This document shows, piece after piece, positions 8,784 through 16,698 of a stretch of 64,000 nt of DNA. The stretch is from Clostridia bacterium (GTDB taxonomy: Bacteria > Bacillota > Clostridia > Peptostreptococcales > Anaerovoracaceae), in the NCBI GenBank assembly GCA_910575405.1, contig CAJTER010000015.1, forward strand, positions 1 through 64,000. The letters are read 5' to 3'. Position 1 is the stretch's first letter. Each line of letters begins with the position of its first letter. The notes beneath the pieces were generated by a model, which saw only the letters and a list, made by a program, of their open reading frames with translations, had not been told where the DNA came from and made no database searches. The translations under genes were made by a program, and so were the position numbers.

Positions 8784-9399
8784 ACTTCATAATCACCCCT
8801 TCTACAATGTTTGCAACATTTTCACAGGAATCAAGGCTGGTTTCCAGCTGTTCATATAAATGTTTCCATTTTATCAGCTCAATGGGATCTTTTTCATCCC
8901 GAAAGAGTTCTGTGAGGGCTTTCCTGTATAAAATATCGCCTTCATTCTCGATACGGTTTACTTCTATAATCTGCTTGTTGACCACTTTATTTTTCTTTAC
9001 TTCGGATAAATGGTGGAACAGAATCTCCAGTTCCCCGATTGCCTGCATGATGTACGTCGCCATTGTAAGACATTCCGGCCGCAGTTTTTTTACATCAAAG
9101 ACAATGAAGCGGTTTGCTACTTCCTCTAATGAATCTACAATATCATCCATCTGTTTGGTAATACTGTAAATATCTTCTCTGTCAAAGGGTGTTATAAAGG
9201 AGGCATTGAGGGCTGTCAGGATTTTGTGAGCCTGCATGTCGCACTCTGTCTCTAAAACTTTCAGTCCTGCTACTTTGTCAGCTACATCTTCGTACTTTGA
9301 AACCAAGTCTAAAAAGGCTTCTCCTGCTCTGACGATCTTGTCTGCAAAATCAATTAACAGTTGAAAAAACTCATCTTCTTTCTTCTTAACCCCGATCAT
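8776..9399 (-). CDS. DUF47 family PhoU-like regulator of phosphate transport
   Basis: The 207-residue protein is a predicted all-helical, PhoU-like DUF47 (TIGR00153) protein. Typical motifs are DEFFQLLIDFADKI at the start, TPFDREDIYSITKQMDDIVD in the middle and NEGDILYRKALTELF further on; acidic residues in the middle motif can bind metal. It is encoded immediately upstream of a Pit transporter, with an overlap suggesting translational coupling, and most likely controls its activity. The ATG has a strong GAGGAG ribosome site. It appears to be the first gene of the operon. Confidence 0.9.
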   Translation of the reverse strand: MIGVKKKEDEFFQLLIDFADKIVRAGEAFLDLVSKYEDVADKVAGLKVLETECDMQAHKILTALNASFITPFDREDIYSITKQMDDIVDSLEEVANRFIVFDVKKLRPECLTMATYIMQAIGELEILFHHLSEVKKNKVVNKQIIEVNRIENEGDILYRKALTELFRDEKDPIELIKWKHLYEQLETSLDSCENVANIVEGVIMKYA

Positions 9400-9440
9400 C
9401 GTTCACTCCTCTTTTCTTTTGCATTCTGAAGTTGTGAAAA

Positions 9441-9446
9441 ATTATA
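9441..9446 (-). promoter_or_regulatory. Candidate -10 box for the DUF47-pit operon
   Basis: A consensus TATAAT lies about 40 bases upstream of the DUF47 start on the minus strand. No clear -35 box is found at the right distance. The 106-base gap 9400-9505 holds nothing else that I recognise. Confidence 0.35.
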
Positions 9447-9505
9447 AATTGTTCATACAAATTACCTATGTGCTAATAATACCACTATCACTATAGCAAA
9501 GTAAA

Positions 9506-9694
9506 TTAAAAACGTAATCTTTTTCTCAGATTTTTTTCAAGACCAGTATCAACCTGCTTTAAATATCCCAATATTTTTTCCCTGATTTCCTCCTTTTCGA
9601 ACATGAGGCTTTCTGTCAGATTATCGATAAGCTCTGTTTTTTCCTTTTCCGTCATACTGTAGTAGTATTCGGAAGCCTGTTTGAATTCCATCAT
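9506..9694 (-). CDS. Detached C-terminal catalase domain (split catalase, part 2)
   Basis: This 62-residue ORF matches in pattern the catalase-related C-terminal domain (PF06628): FKQASEYYYSMTEKEKTEL, IDNLTESL, and YLKQVDTGLEKNLRKRLRF correspond to the family run of the form 'A..Y..M..EEK..L..NI..L' and 'V D.ELG..VA..L'. It overlaps the preceding catalase-like ORF by four bases (ATGA) and has its own ribosome site (GAGGAG, about eight bases upstream), so it looks set up for coupled translation rather than being a random frameshift. Whether it associates with the first part is an inference. Confidence 0.6.
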   Translation of the reverse strand: MMEFKQASEYYYSMTEKEKTELIDNLTESLMFEKEEIREKILGYLKQVDTGLEKNLRKRLRF

Positions 9695-10662
9695 TTCAGC
9701 GCTCCTCTCTGCCTGCCGCTGTCTTTATGTGCGTAATCCATAATTCCGAGAAACTCTCGGTCCGCAAACCGAATGCCTTCCACCAGATTGGACGGAGCAA
9801 AGCACAGACTTTCTCCTGATTCTCTCAAGCAGACTTTCTCCAGAACCATTCTTCCGATTTTTATGTAAGGGCAGAGCTTCTCCGGCCAGAGCAAGGTTGC
9901 AGATAAAAAGTCAAAGCCGCACTCCTTTGCCTGATGTTCTTCCATTATTTGTACTTCCAGTTCATAGAACGGCAGGTTTCCTTCTTCCAGTGCCAAAGCA
10001 AGATCGGAAATACAGCAGTCCGGGGAGAACCCAGCCAGAAACTCCGCCTCCTGATATGAAACTCCCTTTCGTCTCTCATTGCCTTCATCTCCTTCACAAA
10101 GCGGGTTCCATCTGTATCGAATATAAAGTTCGTTCTGTTTTTCATTAACCCATTTATAAGTCATAACACTATAACCTTCCATAAAGCGGTAGGATTTTAT
10201 CGTCCCCTGATTGGAATATAGCCGCAGCGCCAGGTTAATCATTTCAGGATTCTCAGACAGAAAACTCCAAAAGCCTGACTCTCTGCCGTATTCTCTCTGG
10301 GCTGAGCTGAGCTTTTTTACCATTTGGGGAAATCGTGAAGGACTGCTGATATAGTAGACGGGCATGTTGTGGCAGAGCAGATCGTAATTTCCCTGCCCAG
10401 TATGAAACCGCACCGCAAATCCATGGGTATCCCGCAGAGAGTCCCCGCAGCCTGACTCTCCCATTGTTTGCGAGAAGCGGACTGTAACTGGCGTTTCTCG
10501 TTCCGGGCATTTTAAAAATTCTGCACATGTATAGTCCTCAAGTGACATGTATGGATGAAACATACCGTGGACTGTAATACCTTTCCGGTGCAGCAGTCTC
10601 GGCTTGGCATTTTTGCTGTTCATCTGGTTTATTTTTTCCAGCAATAAAAAATCTGTCATCAT
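9691..10662 (-). CDS. Catalase-like haem protein, minimal (split catalase, part 1)
   Basis: This 323-residue protein covers the catalase barrel. RLLHRKGITVHG holds the catalytic His, TPVTVRFSQTMGE, DTHGFAVRFHT and LLCHNMPVYYI match the core with the distal Asn, and FAPSNLVEGIRF precedes the proximal side. Typical catalases have about 480 or more residues. Here the N-terminal arm is short, and after DYAHKDSGRQRGALK (the segment that should carry the haem-ligating Tyr) the frame stops. The usual Arg four residues before that Tyr is Gly. The roughly 60-100 residue linker of normal catalases is missing, and the C-terminal domain is a separate ORF. Function as catalase, peroxidase or neither is open. 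Confidence 0.75.
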   Translation of the reverse strand: MMTDFLLLEKINQMNSKNAKPRLLHRKGITVHGMFHPYMSLEDYTCAEFLKCPERETPVTVRFSQTMGESGCGDSLRDTHGFAVRFHTGQGNYDLLCHNMPVYYISSPSRFPQMVKKLSSAQREYGRESGFWSFLSENPEMINLALRLYSNQGTIKSYRFMEGYSVMTYKWVNEKQNELYIRYRWNPLCEGDEGNERRKGVSYQEAEFLAGFSPDCCISDLALALEEGNLPFYELEVQIMEEHQAKECGFDFLSATLLWPEKLCPYIKIGRMVLEKVCLRESGESLCFAPSNLVEGIRFADREFLGIMDYAHKDSGRQRGALK

Positions 10663-10704
10663 ATACCACCTCAGGGTAATATATGCGACAGATTCTTTTT
10701 TTGT

Positions 10705-11133
10705 TTATACTCCTGTATGCCCAAAGCCTCCGCTTCCACGCTCTGTGCTGTCAAGATTCTCTGTTTCCTGCCAGGTAATCCGCTCATATTTTGCAATTAC
10801 CATCTGGGCAATTCGGTCTCCGTCTGAAATAGTAAAGGGCTCCTCTCCCCAGTTGATGAGTGCAACTTTAATTTCACCCCGGTAATCGCTGTCAATGGTA
10901 CCTACACCATTGACGAGTCCAATCCCCGCCTTGATAGCAAGGCCGCTGCGTGCCCGTATCTGCGCTTCATACCCTAGGGGCAGTTCTATCGACAGCCCGG
11001 TTGGCACAAGAAGCCGCTGGCCGGGCTTTAAGGTAATGGGAGCCTTCAGGCTGGCCTTAAGATCCATTCCCGCCGCTCCTTCTGTCTCATAGGTCGGAAG
11101 AAATCCGCTCTCACTCTTGATTCTTACTTCCAT
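10705..11133 (-). CDS. dut: dUTP diphosphatase
   Basis: Dut hydrolyses dUTP to dUMP, keeping uracil out of DNA and feeding dTMP synthesis. All five trimeric dUTPase motifs are present in order in 142 residues: [38 protein letters not shown] (with the catalytic Asp), [10 protein letters not shown] and the C-terminal [10 protein letters not shown]. The ATG follows a GGAGG site eight bases upstream. It lies four bases after the M16 peptidase gene and is likely in the same operon. Confidence 0.96.
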   Translation of the reverse strand: MEVRIKSESGFLPTYETEGAAGMDLKASLKAPITLKPGQRLLVPTGLSIELPLGYEAQIRARSGLAIKAGIGLVNGVGTIDSDYRGEIKVALINWGEEPFTISDGDRIAQMVIAKYERITWQETENLDSTERGSGGFGHTGV

Positions 11134-11137
11134 ATTA

Positions 11138-12388
11138 TTAAACCTCCATCACTGCCTTCAGATCAAAATCCTGATTTGTCACAGCGACTCCGCAATACTG
11201 CCTCAAATCACAAACCATTTCTGCAATTTGCTGCATATCTTCTAAGGTTACCTTGTTAAAACCTTCGATAACTTCCTCCGGTGTCTGAATTCTCCTGCAA
11301 ACGGACATATTTTTTCCAATGGAAAACATTCTTCCAGTTACATTTTCCTGACCGAAAATATAGCTGCTCTTCATTTGCTCTTTTGCAGTAGCCAGCTCCT
11401 CTGCCGTAACTCCTTCCCTTTTCAGGGTTTCCAGCTCTTCTCTGATGCCAGCAATGGCATCCCTTGTTTTTTCATGGGCAACCCCTGCGTAAATATTAAA
11501 ATACCCGCTGCCTGCAAAGGAGCTTGCTACGGAATATACCGAGTAAGCCAGACCCTTTTGCTCCCTGATGTTCTGGAAAAGCCGTGAACTCATGCTGCCT
11601 CCTAAAATATTGCTGAGAAGGCCCATAGCATAATACCGCTCATCTTCAAGCGCAACTCCCGGAACAGCCAGGCTGATATGGGTCTGCTCAATATCCTTTT
11701 CCTTTACTTTGTATCTGGCCTTGTAGGACTCTATCGCAATGTTTTTCTTTTCCTTTGATGCCCCCAGCTTTTTCAGTCTGTCTTCAAACATGCCGCAGAC
11801 CGCCTCCTCATCAAAGTTTCCCGCAATGGCAATGACTAGACTGTCTCTGGTATATTCTTTTTCCAAATACCCGGTAAGGATCTCCCGATCGATCCGATCC
11901 AACGTTTCCGGCCTCCCGATCACGGAATTTCCAAGAGGCTGTCCCTTAAATACCAGCTCACATACGGTATCATGGGCATCATCATCCGGTGTATCCTGAA
12001 TCATTTTGATCTCTTCTTTAATGACATTCTTTTCCTTTGCCATCTCTTCTTCATCCATCTTGGAATTAAGAAGCATATCCAAAAGGATCTCTGCTGCCTT
12101 GTCCAGATTTTCAGACAGTGTTTTAATATAGTAGCAAGTTGCCTCTTTTCCGGTAAAGGCATTAAACTGGCCTCCGATCTTATCCACATCAGAGGCAATC
12201 TCTCTGGCCGTCCTCTTATCCGTGCCTTTAAACATCATGTGTTCAATATAGTGGGAAACTCCTGCAATAGAAGCAGGCTCGTCCACTGCACCTGCCCTTA
12301 CCCATGTCCCCAATGCAACCGACTGGACATAAGGAATTTTTTCCATAACAACAGTCGTTCCACAGCTCAGCTTTTTTGTTTGAATCAT
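11138..12388 (-). CDS. M16 family zinc peptidase (insulinase/processing-protease type)
   Basis: This 416-residue protein is a cytosolic M16B peptidase of the YmxG/MlpA kind. The inverted zinc motif HYIEH (about residues 47-51) and the third ligand Glu in the NVIKEEI segment about 75 residues later are intact, so this subunit should be catalytic. The second half repeats the fold without zinc ligands, with the R/Y pair region around [21 protein letters not shown]. The physiological substrate is not known. The start overlaps the upstream 95-residue ORF by four bases (ATGA). The neighbour dut is a frequent partner in Clostridia. Confidence 0.92.
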   Translation of the reverse strand: MIQTKKLSCGTTVVMEKIPYVQSVALGTWVRAGAVDEPASIAGVSHYIEHMMFKGTDKRTAREIASDVDKIGGQFNAFTGKEATCYYIKTLSENLDKAAEILLDMLLNSKMDEEEMAKEKNVIKEEIKMIQDTPDDDAHDTVCELVFKGQPLGNSVIGRPETLDRIDREILTGYLEKEYTRDSLVIAIAGNFDEEAVCGMFEDRLKKLGASKEKKNIAIESYKARYKVKEKDIEQTHISLAVPGVALEDERYYAMGLLSNILGGSMSSRLFQNIREQKGLAYSVYSVASSFAGSGYFNIYAGVAHEKTRDAIAGIREELETLKREGVTAEELATAKEQMKSSYIFGQENVTGRMFSIGKNMSVCRRIQTPEEVIEGFNKVTLEDMQQIAEMVCDLRQYCGVAVTNQDFDLKAVMEV

Positions 12389-12672
12389 TTTATACCATCC
12401 TGTTTTCTTCCTTTTAATTTTTTCACAATCTCTTTTCGGTACAGGCCAACAGCAACAACCAGGGTAATTACCACCAGTGAAATCGTACCTGCTGTTTTTC
12501 CAAACTTCAGTTCAAAAAAATAGGTGATGAACATCACTGCTGCAAAGAGAATCGCCACCAGCAGGAAAATAGCCCTGCCCGCCTTCTTTGCTGTTCCCTG
12601 TTTTTCTTCCTGTTCCAAAGCTTCTGTTTCATTCTCCAGCTGCTCCAGCCTGAATTCTTCTTGTTTTTTCAT
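12385..12672 (-). CDS. Small two-helix membrane protein
   Basis: I do not recognise a named family for this 95-residue protein. The first 30 residues are charged and Glu-rich with a helical, coiled-coil look. Two hydrophobic segments follow (about 31-53, IFLLVAILFAAVMFITYFF, and 60-77, TAGTISLVVITLVVAVGLY), and the tail is basic. The predicted topology has both ends in the cytoplasm. It overlaps the M16 peptidase gene by four bases and appears to lead the operon. An AAAGG ribosome site precedes the ATG. Confidence 0.7.
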   Translation of the reverse strand: MKKQEEFRLEQLENETEALEQEEKQGTAKKAGRAIFLLVAILFAAVMFITYFFELKFGKTAGTISLVVITLVVAVGLYRKEIVKKLKGRKQDGIK

Positions 12673-12685
12673 ATAGTATACCCTT

Positions 12686-12703
12686 TGATTGATATATCAA
12701 TCA
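12686..12703. repeat. 18-bp perfect palindrome upstream of the M16 operon
   Basis: TGATTGATATATCAATCA is a perfect dyad without spacer. It lies 13 bases upstream of the 95-residue ORF start, inside the probable 5' leader of that operon. It has the form of a binding site for a dimeric repressor. Confidence 0.5.
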
Positions 12704-12714
12704 CGGACAAAATT

Positions 12715-12742
12715 GCTGCTGGCTGTTTAGGGCTGCAGCAGC
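12715..12742 (-). promoter_or_regulatory. Leader hairpin upstream of the M16 operon
   Basis: In the predicted minus-strand leader, GCTGCT (12737-12742) can pair with AGCAGC (12715-12720), followed by AATTTTG. It could be a weak attenuator. The alternative pairing GGCTG/CAGCC nearby makes the fold uncertain. Confidence 0.3.
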
Positions 12743-12763
12743 TTCGCTTTTACCAATGCATCC

Positions 12764-12792
12764 ATTATATCATAACTTTCCTGCAGCGTCAT
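12764..12792 (-). promoter_or_regulatory. Promoter of the M16 peptidase-dut operon
   Basis: On the minus strand ATGACG (12787-12792) and TATAAT (12764-12769) are spaced 17 bases apart, and the -10 box is extended (TGATATAAT). The transcript would start near 12757 and carry a leader of about 85 bases with the hairpin and palindrome listed separately. Confidence 0.5.
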
Positions 12793-12810
12793 AAGTTTTC
12801 TCTCCATGTA

Positions 12811-12838
12811 ACACAAATTCTACTGTTCTCATATAATA
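12811..12838 (+). promoter_or_regulatory. SigK/SigE-like sporulation promoter of the coat-like gene
   Basis: AC (12811-12812), a 17-base spacer and CATATAATA (12830-12838) match the mother-cell SigK pattern (AC, 16-17 bases, CATAnnnTA). The -10 part is also one mismatch from the SigE type. A start near 12845 would leave a leader of about 40 bases before an AAGGAGG ribosome site. Confidence 0.45.
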
Positions 12839-12884
12839 TCCAAGAATCGATGATTTATTCGATATAAATTAAGGAGGTAACTAT

Positions 12885-13973
12885 ATGAGTTGTTTTGGCA
12901 ATCGACCGGCGCCGGACCTCTATGAAAATTGCTGCAATGGAGGAAACCTTTGCAAGTTCAACGGCAAGCTGGACGATATCGTCAGCACGCCAATTTATGT
13001 GCAGAGTGTTTATGACGCTGTACTTTCCAATCTTCAGGGAATGAAGACTGTGCAGAATCAGGTATTCACGCCGAATATCCCCTGTGGGAGCACCATCAGC
13101 AGGGTTGTAGATATCCGTTGTAAGAGATTTTTTAACCCGTGTAATGTAGATGATCCGAGGAATTTGAATCTGGATGTGGATACCAGTATCTCAGGCGCTA
13201 CATTCCTGCAGAACTGCCAGGGAAACTATATTGAAGTTGTCGGACCGGATGGCACCCTTTCTGAAAAGATCCTGTATGCTGATACGCATGAATGTGATGA
13301 CAAATGCATGGGAACACCCGTATTTGGAACTCAGAATGTAAGTATTTCCGGTAATGTACTGGTTTACATTGATCTGCTGTTATGCGACAGATGTAATAAT
13401 GAAAGCGTGTTCACCGTTTGCGCGGAGGTAAATGTGGCTTCTGAAGCTCATCCTCTGGTTCTGACCAATTTCTTTGAAATCTGTATGCCAAGCACTACGG
13501 ATACGGCCTTCTTCCCAAGGTTTACCGAGTTTACCAATGTAGCTGCTGAAGCCCGTCTGGCAACCAACAGCTGCGGCAGGGATCTCAGCGTGGGCCCGGA
13601 AGGAGAAGTATACGGCAATCTGATTATTGCTTTGTGTGTAAGTGCAGAAAAGAAAGTCGTTGTACCAGTTCAGCTGTGCGCCCTCTCCAGTGGCTTTGCA
13701 GAAATTCCGACCCAGAATAATCCAATCTGCACCAGCTTCCCGACTCTCTTCCCAAATCGGATCGGAGAAGCGGATACTGCTGAGAACTGCGGTGAGCCAT
13801 GTCGTCCATGTGAACCGTGCGATCCGCGTGACAAGTGCGATCCATGCGGCAGCACTCCTGCACCGGGGCCTGGCCATCCTGGAAATAACGGTCCTGACTG
13901 CAGCTGCGGCTGTAATGAGTGCGCTCCGCCGAAAGGCCATGGGCAGGGCCACAATGGATGTCACAGAAGATAA
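12885..13973 (+). CDS. Cysteine-rich protein, probable spore coat/exosporium component
   Basis: No domain family is recognised with certainty. The 362-residue protein has about 29 Cys residues, no signal peptide and no membrane helix. The body (about 20-290) contains beta-rich repeats of similar length with paired Cys. The last 75 residues are a low-complexity tail rich in Cys, Pro, Gly and His (EPCRPCEPCDPRDKCDPC, then PGPGHPGNNGP and GHGQGHNGCHRR). Such tails are common in self-cross-linking spore surface proteins. The gene runs opposite to its neighbours, has a very strong AAGGAGG ribosome site and a SigK-like promoter, all of which fit late mother-cell expression. The spore role is an inference. 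Confidence 0.6.
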   Translation: MSCFGNRPAPDLYENCCNGGNLCKFNGKLDDIVSTPIYVQSVYDAVLSNLQGMKTVQNQVFTPNIPCGSTISRVVDIRCKRFFNPCNVDDPRNLNLDVDTSISGATFLQNCQGNYIEVVGPDGTLSEKILYADTHECDDKCMGTPVFGTQNVSISGNVLVYIDLLLCDRCNNESVFTVCAEVNVASEAHPLVLTNFFEICMPSTTDTAFFPRFTEFTNVAAEARLATNSCGRDLSVGPEGEVYGNLIIALCVSAEKKVVVPVQLCALSSGFAEIPTQNNPICTSFPTLFPNRIGEADTAENCGEPCRPCEPCDPRDKCDPCGSTPAPGPGHPGNNGPDCSCGCNECAPPKGHGQGHNGCHRR

Positions 13974-14005
13974 TGTATTAAGATCTCACTCTCTTTCTTT
14001 TTAAC

Positions 14006-14042
14006 TATCCGGCAAACACCTTCCTTGTGTGTTTGCCGGATA
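14006..14042. terminator. Hairpin between convergent genes
   Basis: A 14-bp perfect stem (TATCCGGCAAACAC at 14006-14019 with its complement at 14029-14042) and a nine-base loop lies between the coat-like gene and the convergent transglutaminase gene. Neither strand has a strong T run after it, so it may stabilise the mRNA end rather than terminate. Confidence 0.45.
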
Positions 14043-14066
14043 TATACACTTACCCCTTTTGCTCTC

Positions 14067-14921
14067 TTACTTCGCATAATCGATCCGGCATTTTGGAAAC
14101 TGTTCCGTTTTCCACCGCAGGCCGATCCTTTTTACCGTCCGATCGCTGGCAAGATAAATTGCCCGGAATCCGCTGCTGTCATTGCACTGGACATCCATAT
14201 GATAATAACGTTTTCCCACCTTAACCATATTCCACTGATGATATGGATTGACTGCATTTTTTGTGGCATGTACATAGTAGCATTTGATACCCATTTCATC
14301 GCATAATGCTTTAAAGGCTCTGGCATATCCCGAACACTGAGCTTCTCTGTAGATCAGCGCACCCCATGCGGAGTTCGCTCCGTTTTTATTGTAGACAGGC
14401 GCATAGCGGCACAGTTTAACTAGATAGTCATGGGCCGCTTGTACCTTTTGATATGTAGTCATATCAGGACGAATCTTTGTATTTACAAAGCGTGCGGCTG
14501 CATTTTTTACCTGAACGCGCTGCTTCAGTGTCATCTGCGGCCCGTATACCGTCCCCTCGCTATAGTTTCCCCTGACTTTTGCTTTGGAAACGGTATTGCT
14601 GACAGAGCGCCTGCCGCTTTCTTTGATTGCGGCCACCTTATAATAATAAGTCTTCTGCTCATACAGCTTTTCATTTTTAAATTTTGTTTTGCCAGTAACC
14701 GCGATCTTTTTAAACCCAAAACATTTGTTCAGCGAGCGATAAACCGCATAATGCTTTACATGCTTTTGCCTGCTCCATTTTAAAATAACTGCAGATGCGG
14801 ATGCGCTGCTGACCTTTAACACTGCTGGTCTTTCGGCGGCAAACGCATGCAGCGGGAGGCATGCGGCAAAAAGCAAAACCGTGATGACTGCCGCACTTAC
14901 CAGTCTTTTCTTTCTTTTCAT
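14067..14921 (-). CDS. Secreted transglutaminase-like protein
   Basis: The 284-residue protein starts with a signal peptide (KRKKRL, then a hydrophobic core and AFAAE, cleavage near residue 30). Residues about 33-115 look like a fibronectin type III or similar beta domain (Y-rich, 'YYYKVAAIKESGRRS'). The C-terminal half is a transglutaminase-like peptidase fold with a Cys-His-Asp triad: AQCSGYARAFKALC (Cys), NPYHQWNMVKV (His) and YYHMDVQCND (Asp). The ATG at 14921 overlaps the vWA stop by four bases and has AGGTGG upstream. It may act on the cell wall or on surface proteins; the substrate is unknown. Confidence 0.82.
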   Translation of the reverse strand: MKRKKRLVSAAVITVLLFAACLPLHAFAAERPAVLKVSSASASAVILKWSRQKHVKHYAVYRSLNKCFGFKKIAVTGKTKFKNEKLYEQKTYYYKVAAIKESGRRSVSNTVSKAKVRGNYSEGTVYGPQMTLKQRVQVKNAAARFVNTKIRPDMTTYQKVQAAHDYLVKLCRYAPVYNKNGANSAWGALIYREAQCSGYARAFKALCDEMGIKCYYVHATKNAVNPYHQWNMVKVGKRYYHMDVQCNDSSGFRAIYLASDRTVKRIGLRWKTEQFPKCRIDYAK

Positions 14922-15568
14922 TTTCTCCACCTTCTGCTGCGCTTTTCCCTGTCTTCTTCAATTCTTTCCTTCCATTCTGCACAGACTGTGGCCCCCATTC
15001 GCATACAGCTTACCGTCTCCGCGATCACTTCATATGCGATTCCAACACCCTGCTCATCATTTGCGTAATTTCCGGCCCGCTCTGGTCTGATACCCAGCTT
15101 TGAAGCTTCCTTCACAGCATCCATATTGGCTCCCAGGAAGATAAATTCCCATCCATGTTCATCCTGCTGCTGCCGAATCAGTTTTTCCACAGCCTGATAG
15201 GAATATTCTCTGCTTGCATTCTCCAGTCCATCGGTGATAATAACAAAAATCACTTTGTGCCCGCGCTCAGAATCTCTGCAGCACTGAATCATATCCTGTA
15301 TGGTCTTTCCCAGGCTGTCCAGAAGCGCTGTACAGCCCCTGACGTAGTACTGGGAGGTATCCATGTACCGCAGCTCCTCAAGAGGAATCCGCCGGTGCAG
15401 CAGTTCATATTGATCATCAAATAGTACCGTTGTGACGAGTGCCTGGCCAGGTTCTTTTTTCTGCTTTTCCATCATGTCGTTAAATCCGGCAATTGTGTTC
15501 CGTTCCAGCCCGCTCATGGAGCCACTCCGATCCAGAACAAAAACTAAATCTGTAAATTCTCTCTTCAT
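14918..15568 (-). CDS. vWA-domain protein (TerY-like)
   Basis: This 216-residue protein is essentially a single von Willebrand factor A domain. The metal-ion dependent adhesion site is complete: DRSGSMSG (DxSxS, residues about 13-17), the Thr in GCTALLDSLG and the Asp in IITDGLENASRE. It lacks a signal peptide and should be cytosolic, like TerY proteins. FIFLGANMDAV and the charged C-terminus are typical of that group. It precedes the transglutaminase gene with an ATGA overlap and follows the macro-domain gene, so these are probably one transcription unit. Its partner is unknown. Confidence 0.85.
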   Translation of the reverse strand: MKREFTDLVFVLDRSGSMSGLERNTIAGFNDMMEKQKKEPGQALVTTVLFDDQYELLHRRIPLEELRYMDTSQYYVRGCTALLDSLGKTIQDMIQCCRDSERGHKVIFVIITDGLENASREYSYQAVEKLIRQQQDEHGWEFIFLGANMDAVKEASKLGIRPERAGNYANDEQGVGIAYEVIAETVSCMRMGATVCAEWKERIEEDREKRSRRWRK

Positions 15569-15627
15569 TTTAAAAATCCTCCTTGGTATATGTTGTCTTT
15601 ATACTACTCCATACCAGAAGGATACAG

Positions 15628-15644
15628 GTCGCTTTCAAAGCGAC
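15628..15644. repeat. 17-bp dyad upstream of the vWA gene
   Basis: GTCGCTTT, a single central base and AAAGCGAC form a perfect dyad in the 88-base gap between the macro-domain and vWA genes. It could be an operator or, with five loop bases, a small hairpin. No T run follows. Confidence 0.35.
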
Positions 15645-15656
15645 AATTATGTTCAA

Positions 15657-16607
15657 TTATTTGGCCATGGAACCCAGCAAAGGCTGCTGAAAGAAAAAAA
15701 GCGTTTCATTGATTAAAAATAAATCATATTCTCTATGCTCAATAAAATACTGGACGATTACATCGGACTTGCGGCTCATGGAAAGGGCATACCCTGCCCT
15801 GGACAGCAGATCCTTCGTCTCATCTAACGATAATTTAAGGGAAACCGCCAGAGCCAGAACAGTCGCCTTTTTCGGGCTGTAATCTTTATCACTTCGTATT
15901 TTGGAAAACAGCTTTCGGTCAATATTTGCTCCTTTGTAAACCTCCGTATCCTTTCTGCCTTTCTCATCAATAAGCCTCAGCAGCATTTCGGTAAAGGTCT
16001 CTTCCATATTATCCAAAAGCTCTTCGAGCTTCCTTCCATCGTAAGGCCGTATTTCTTCACAGACTCTCGCGCCTGCCGCAGGTAATGGCGGCTCAGCGCC
16101 CTGCATCGGAAGCCCCGGCCCTGCTGTCCTGCTGAAGGTATACGCACCAGACTCCGATTCTTCCCAGAAACGCGGATCATAATGCCTGTTGATGTAACGA
16201 CTGACATCTTTCAGCCTTTTTTTACTGAACGGGAATCGCTCCCTGCTGTCAATTACCAGATAGATATCCATTTCGTTTTCTGACAGAAAACTTCTAGCCG
16301 CTGAGACCGCAGCTCTCATGCATTGTTCCTGTACCCGGCTTCCCGCATCAGGCAGGAAAATGGGAACTGCAATGGATGAAAACCGGCGCTCTTTTGCCAG
16401 TAAAAATACATTCCTGTATGCATCGGAAAGCTCCGGCGCTTTGAGCAAATGCCAGAATGTGCCTTTGGAAATTGCCATAGGAATGGTATGTTCAGCAACA
16501 ATGCCCCAGGCTTCTGCTGCGGCAGGACTATATGCTCCGGATTCTTCCTGAACAGCAGCATCAACCTTTATCGCTGCACTGCCCTTGCTGATGAGTTGAA
16601 AAGGCAT
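15657..16607 (-). CDS. Degenerate macro-domain protein with C-terminal helical domain
   Basis: The 316-residue protein resembles the bacterial macro-domain proteins that bind ADP-ribose, fused to a C-terminal helical domain. The start MPFQLISKG and the later RRFSSIAVPIF, NEMDIYLVIDSRERF fit the macro core. However, the loops that bind ADP-ribose (the Asn after the second strand, the Gly-rich GGGVD loop and the VIHTVGP strand) are missing or replaced, so binding is doubtful. Residues about 235-316 (GANIDRKLFSKIRSDKDY, SPKKATVLALAVSLKLSLDE) form an XRE-like helical region found in related proteins. It lies between a sirtuin and a vWA gene. Confidence 0.65.
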   Translation of the reverse strand: MPFQLISKGSAAIKVDAAVQEESGAYSPAAAEAWGIVAEHTIPMAISKGTFWHLLKAPELSDAYRNVFLLAKERRFSSIAVPIFLPDAGSRVQEQCMRAAVSAARSFLSENEMDIYLVIDSRERFPFSKKRLKDVSRYINRHYDPRFWEESESGAYTFSRTAGPGLPMQGAEPPLPAAGARVCEEIRPYDGRKLEELLDNMEETFTEMLLRLIDEKGRKDTEVYKGANIDRKLFSKIRSDKDYSPKKATVLALAVSLKLSLDETKDLLSRAGYALSMSRKSDVIVQYFIEHREYDLFLINETLFFFQQPLLGSMAK

Positions 16608-16698
16608 GGCCTGCTCCCCCTTTCACCGTTGCCACCATTGTCTGTACATGAATTTGATGCTGCCCTGTGTCCACAGCAGCGTCTCCGCATCCTTTTCG

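Noticed and set aside
12727-12792. 21-codon frame (MTLQESYDIMD...) upstream of the M16 operon
   Set aside because: Although a GGAGAG site precedes it, the best promoter of the operon lies inside it, so it would not be on the transcript.
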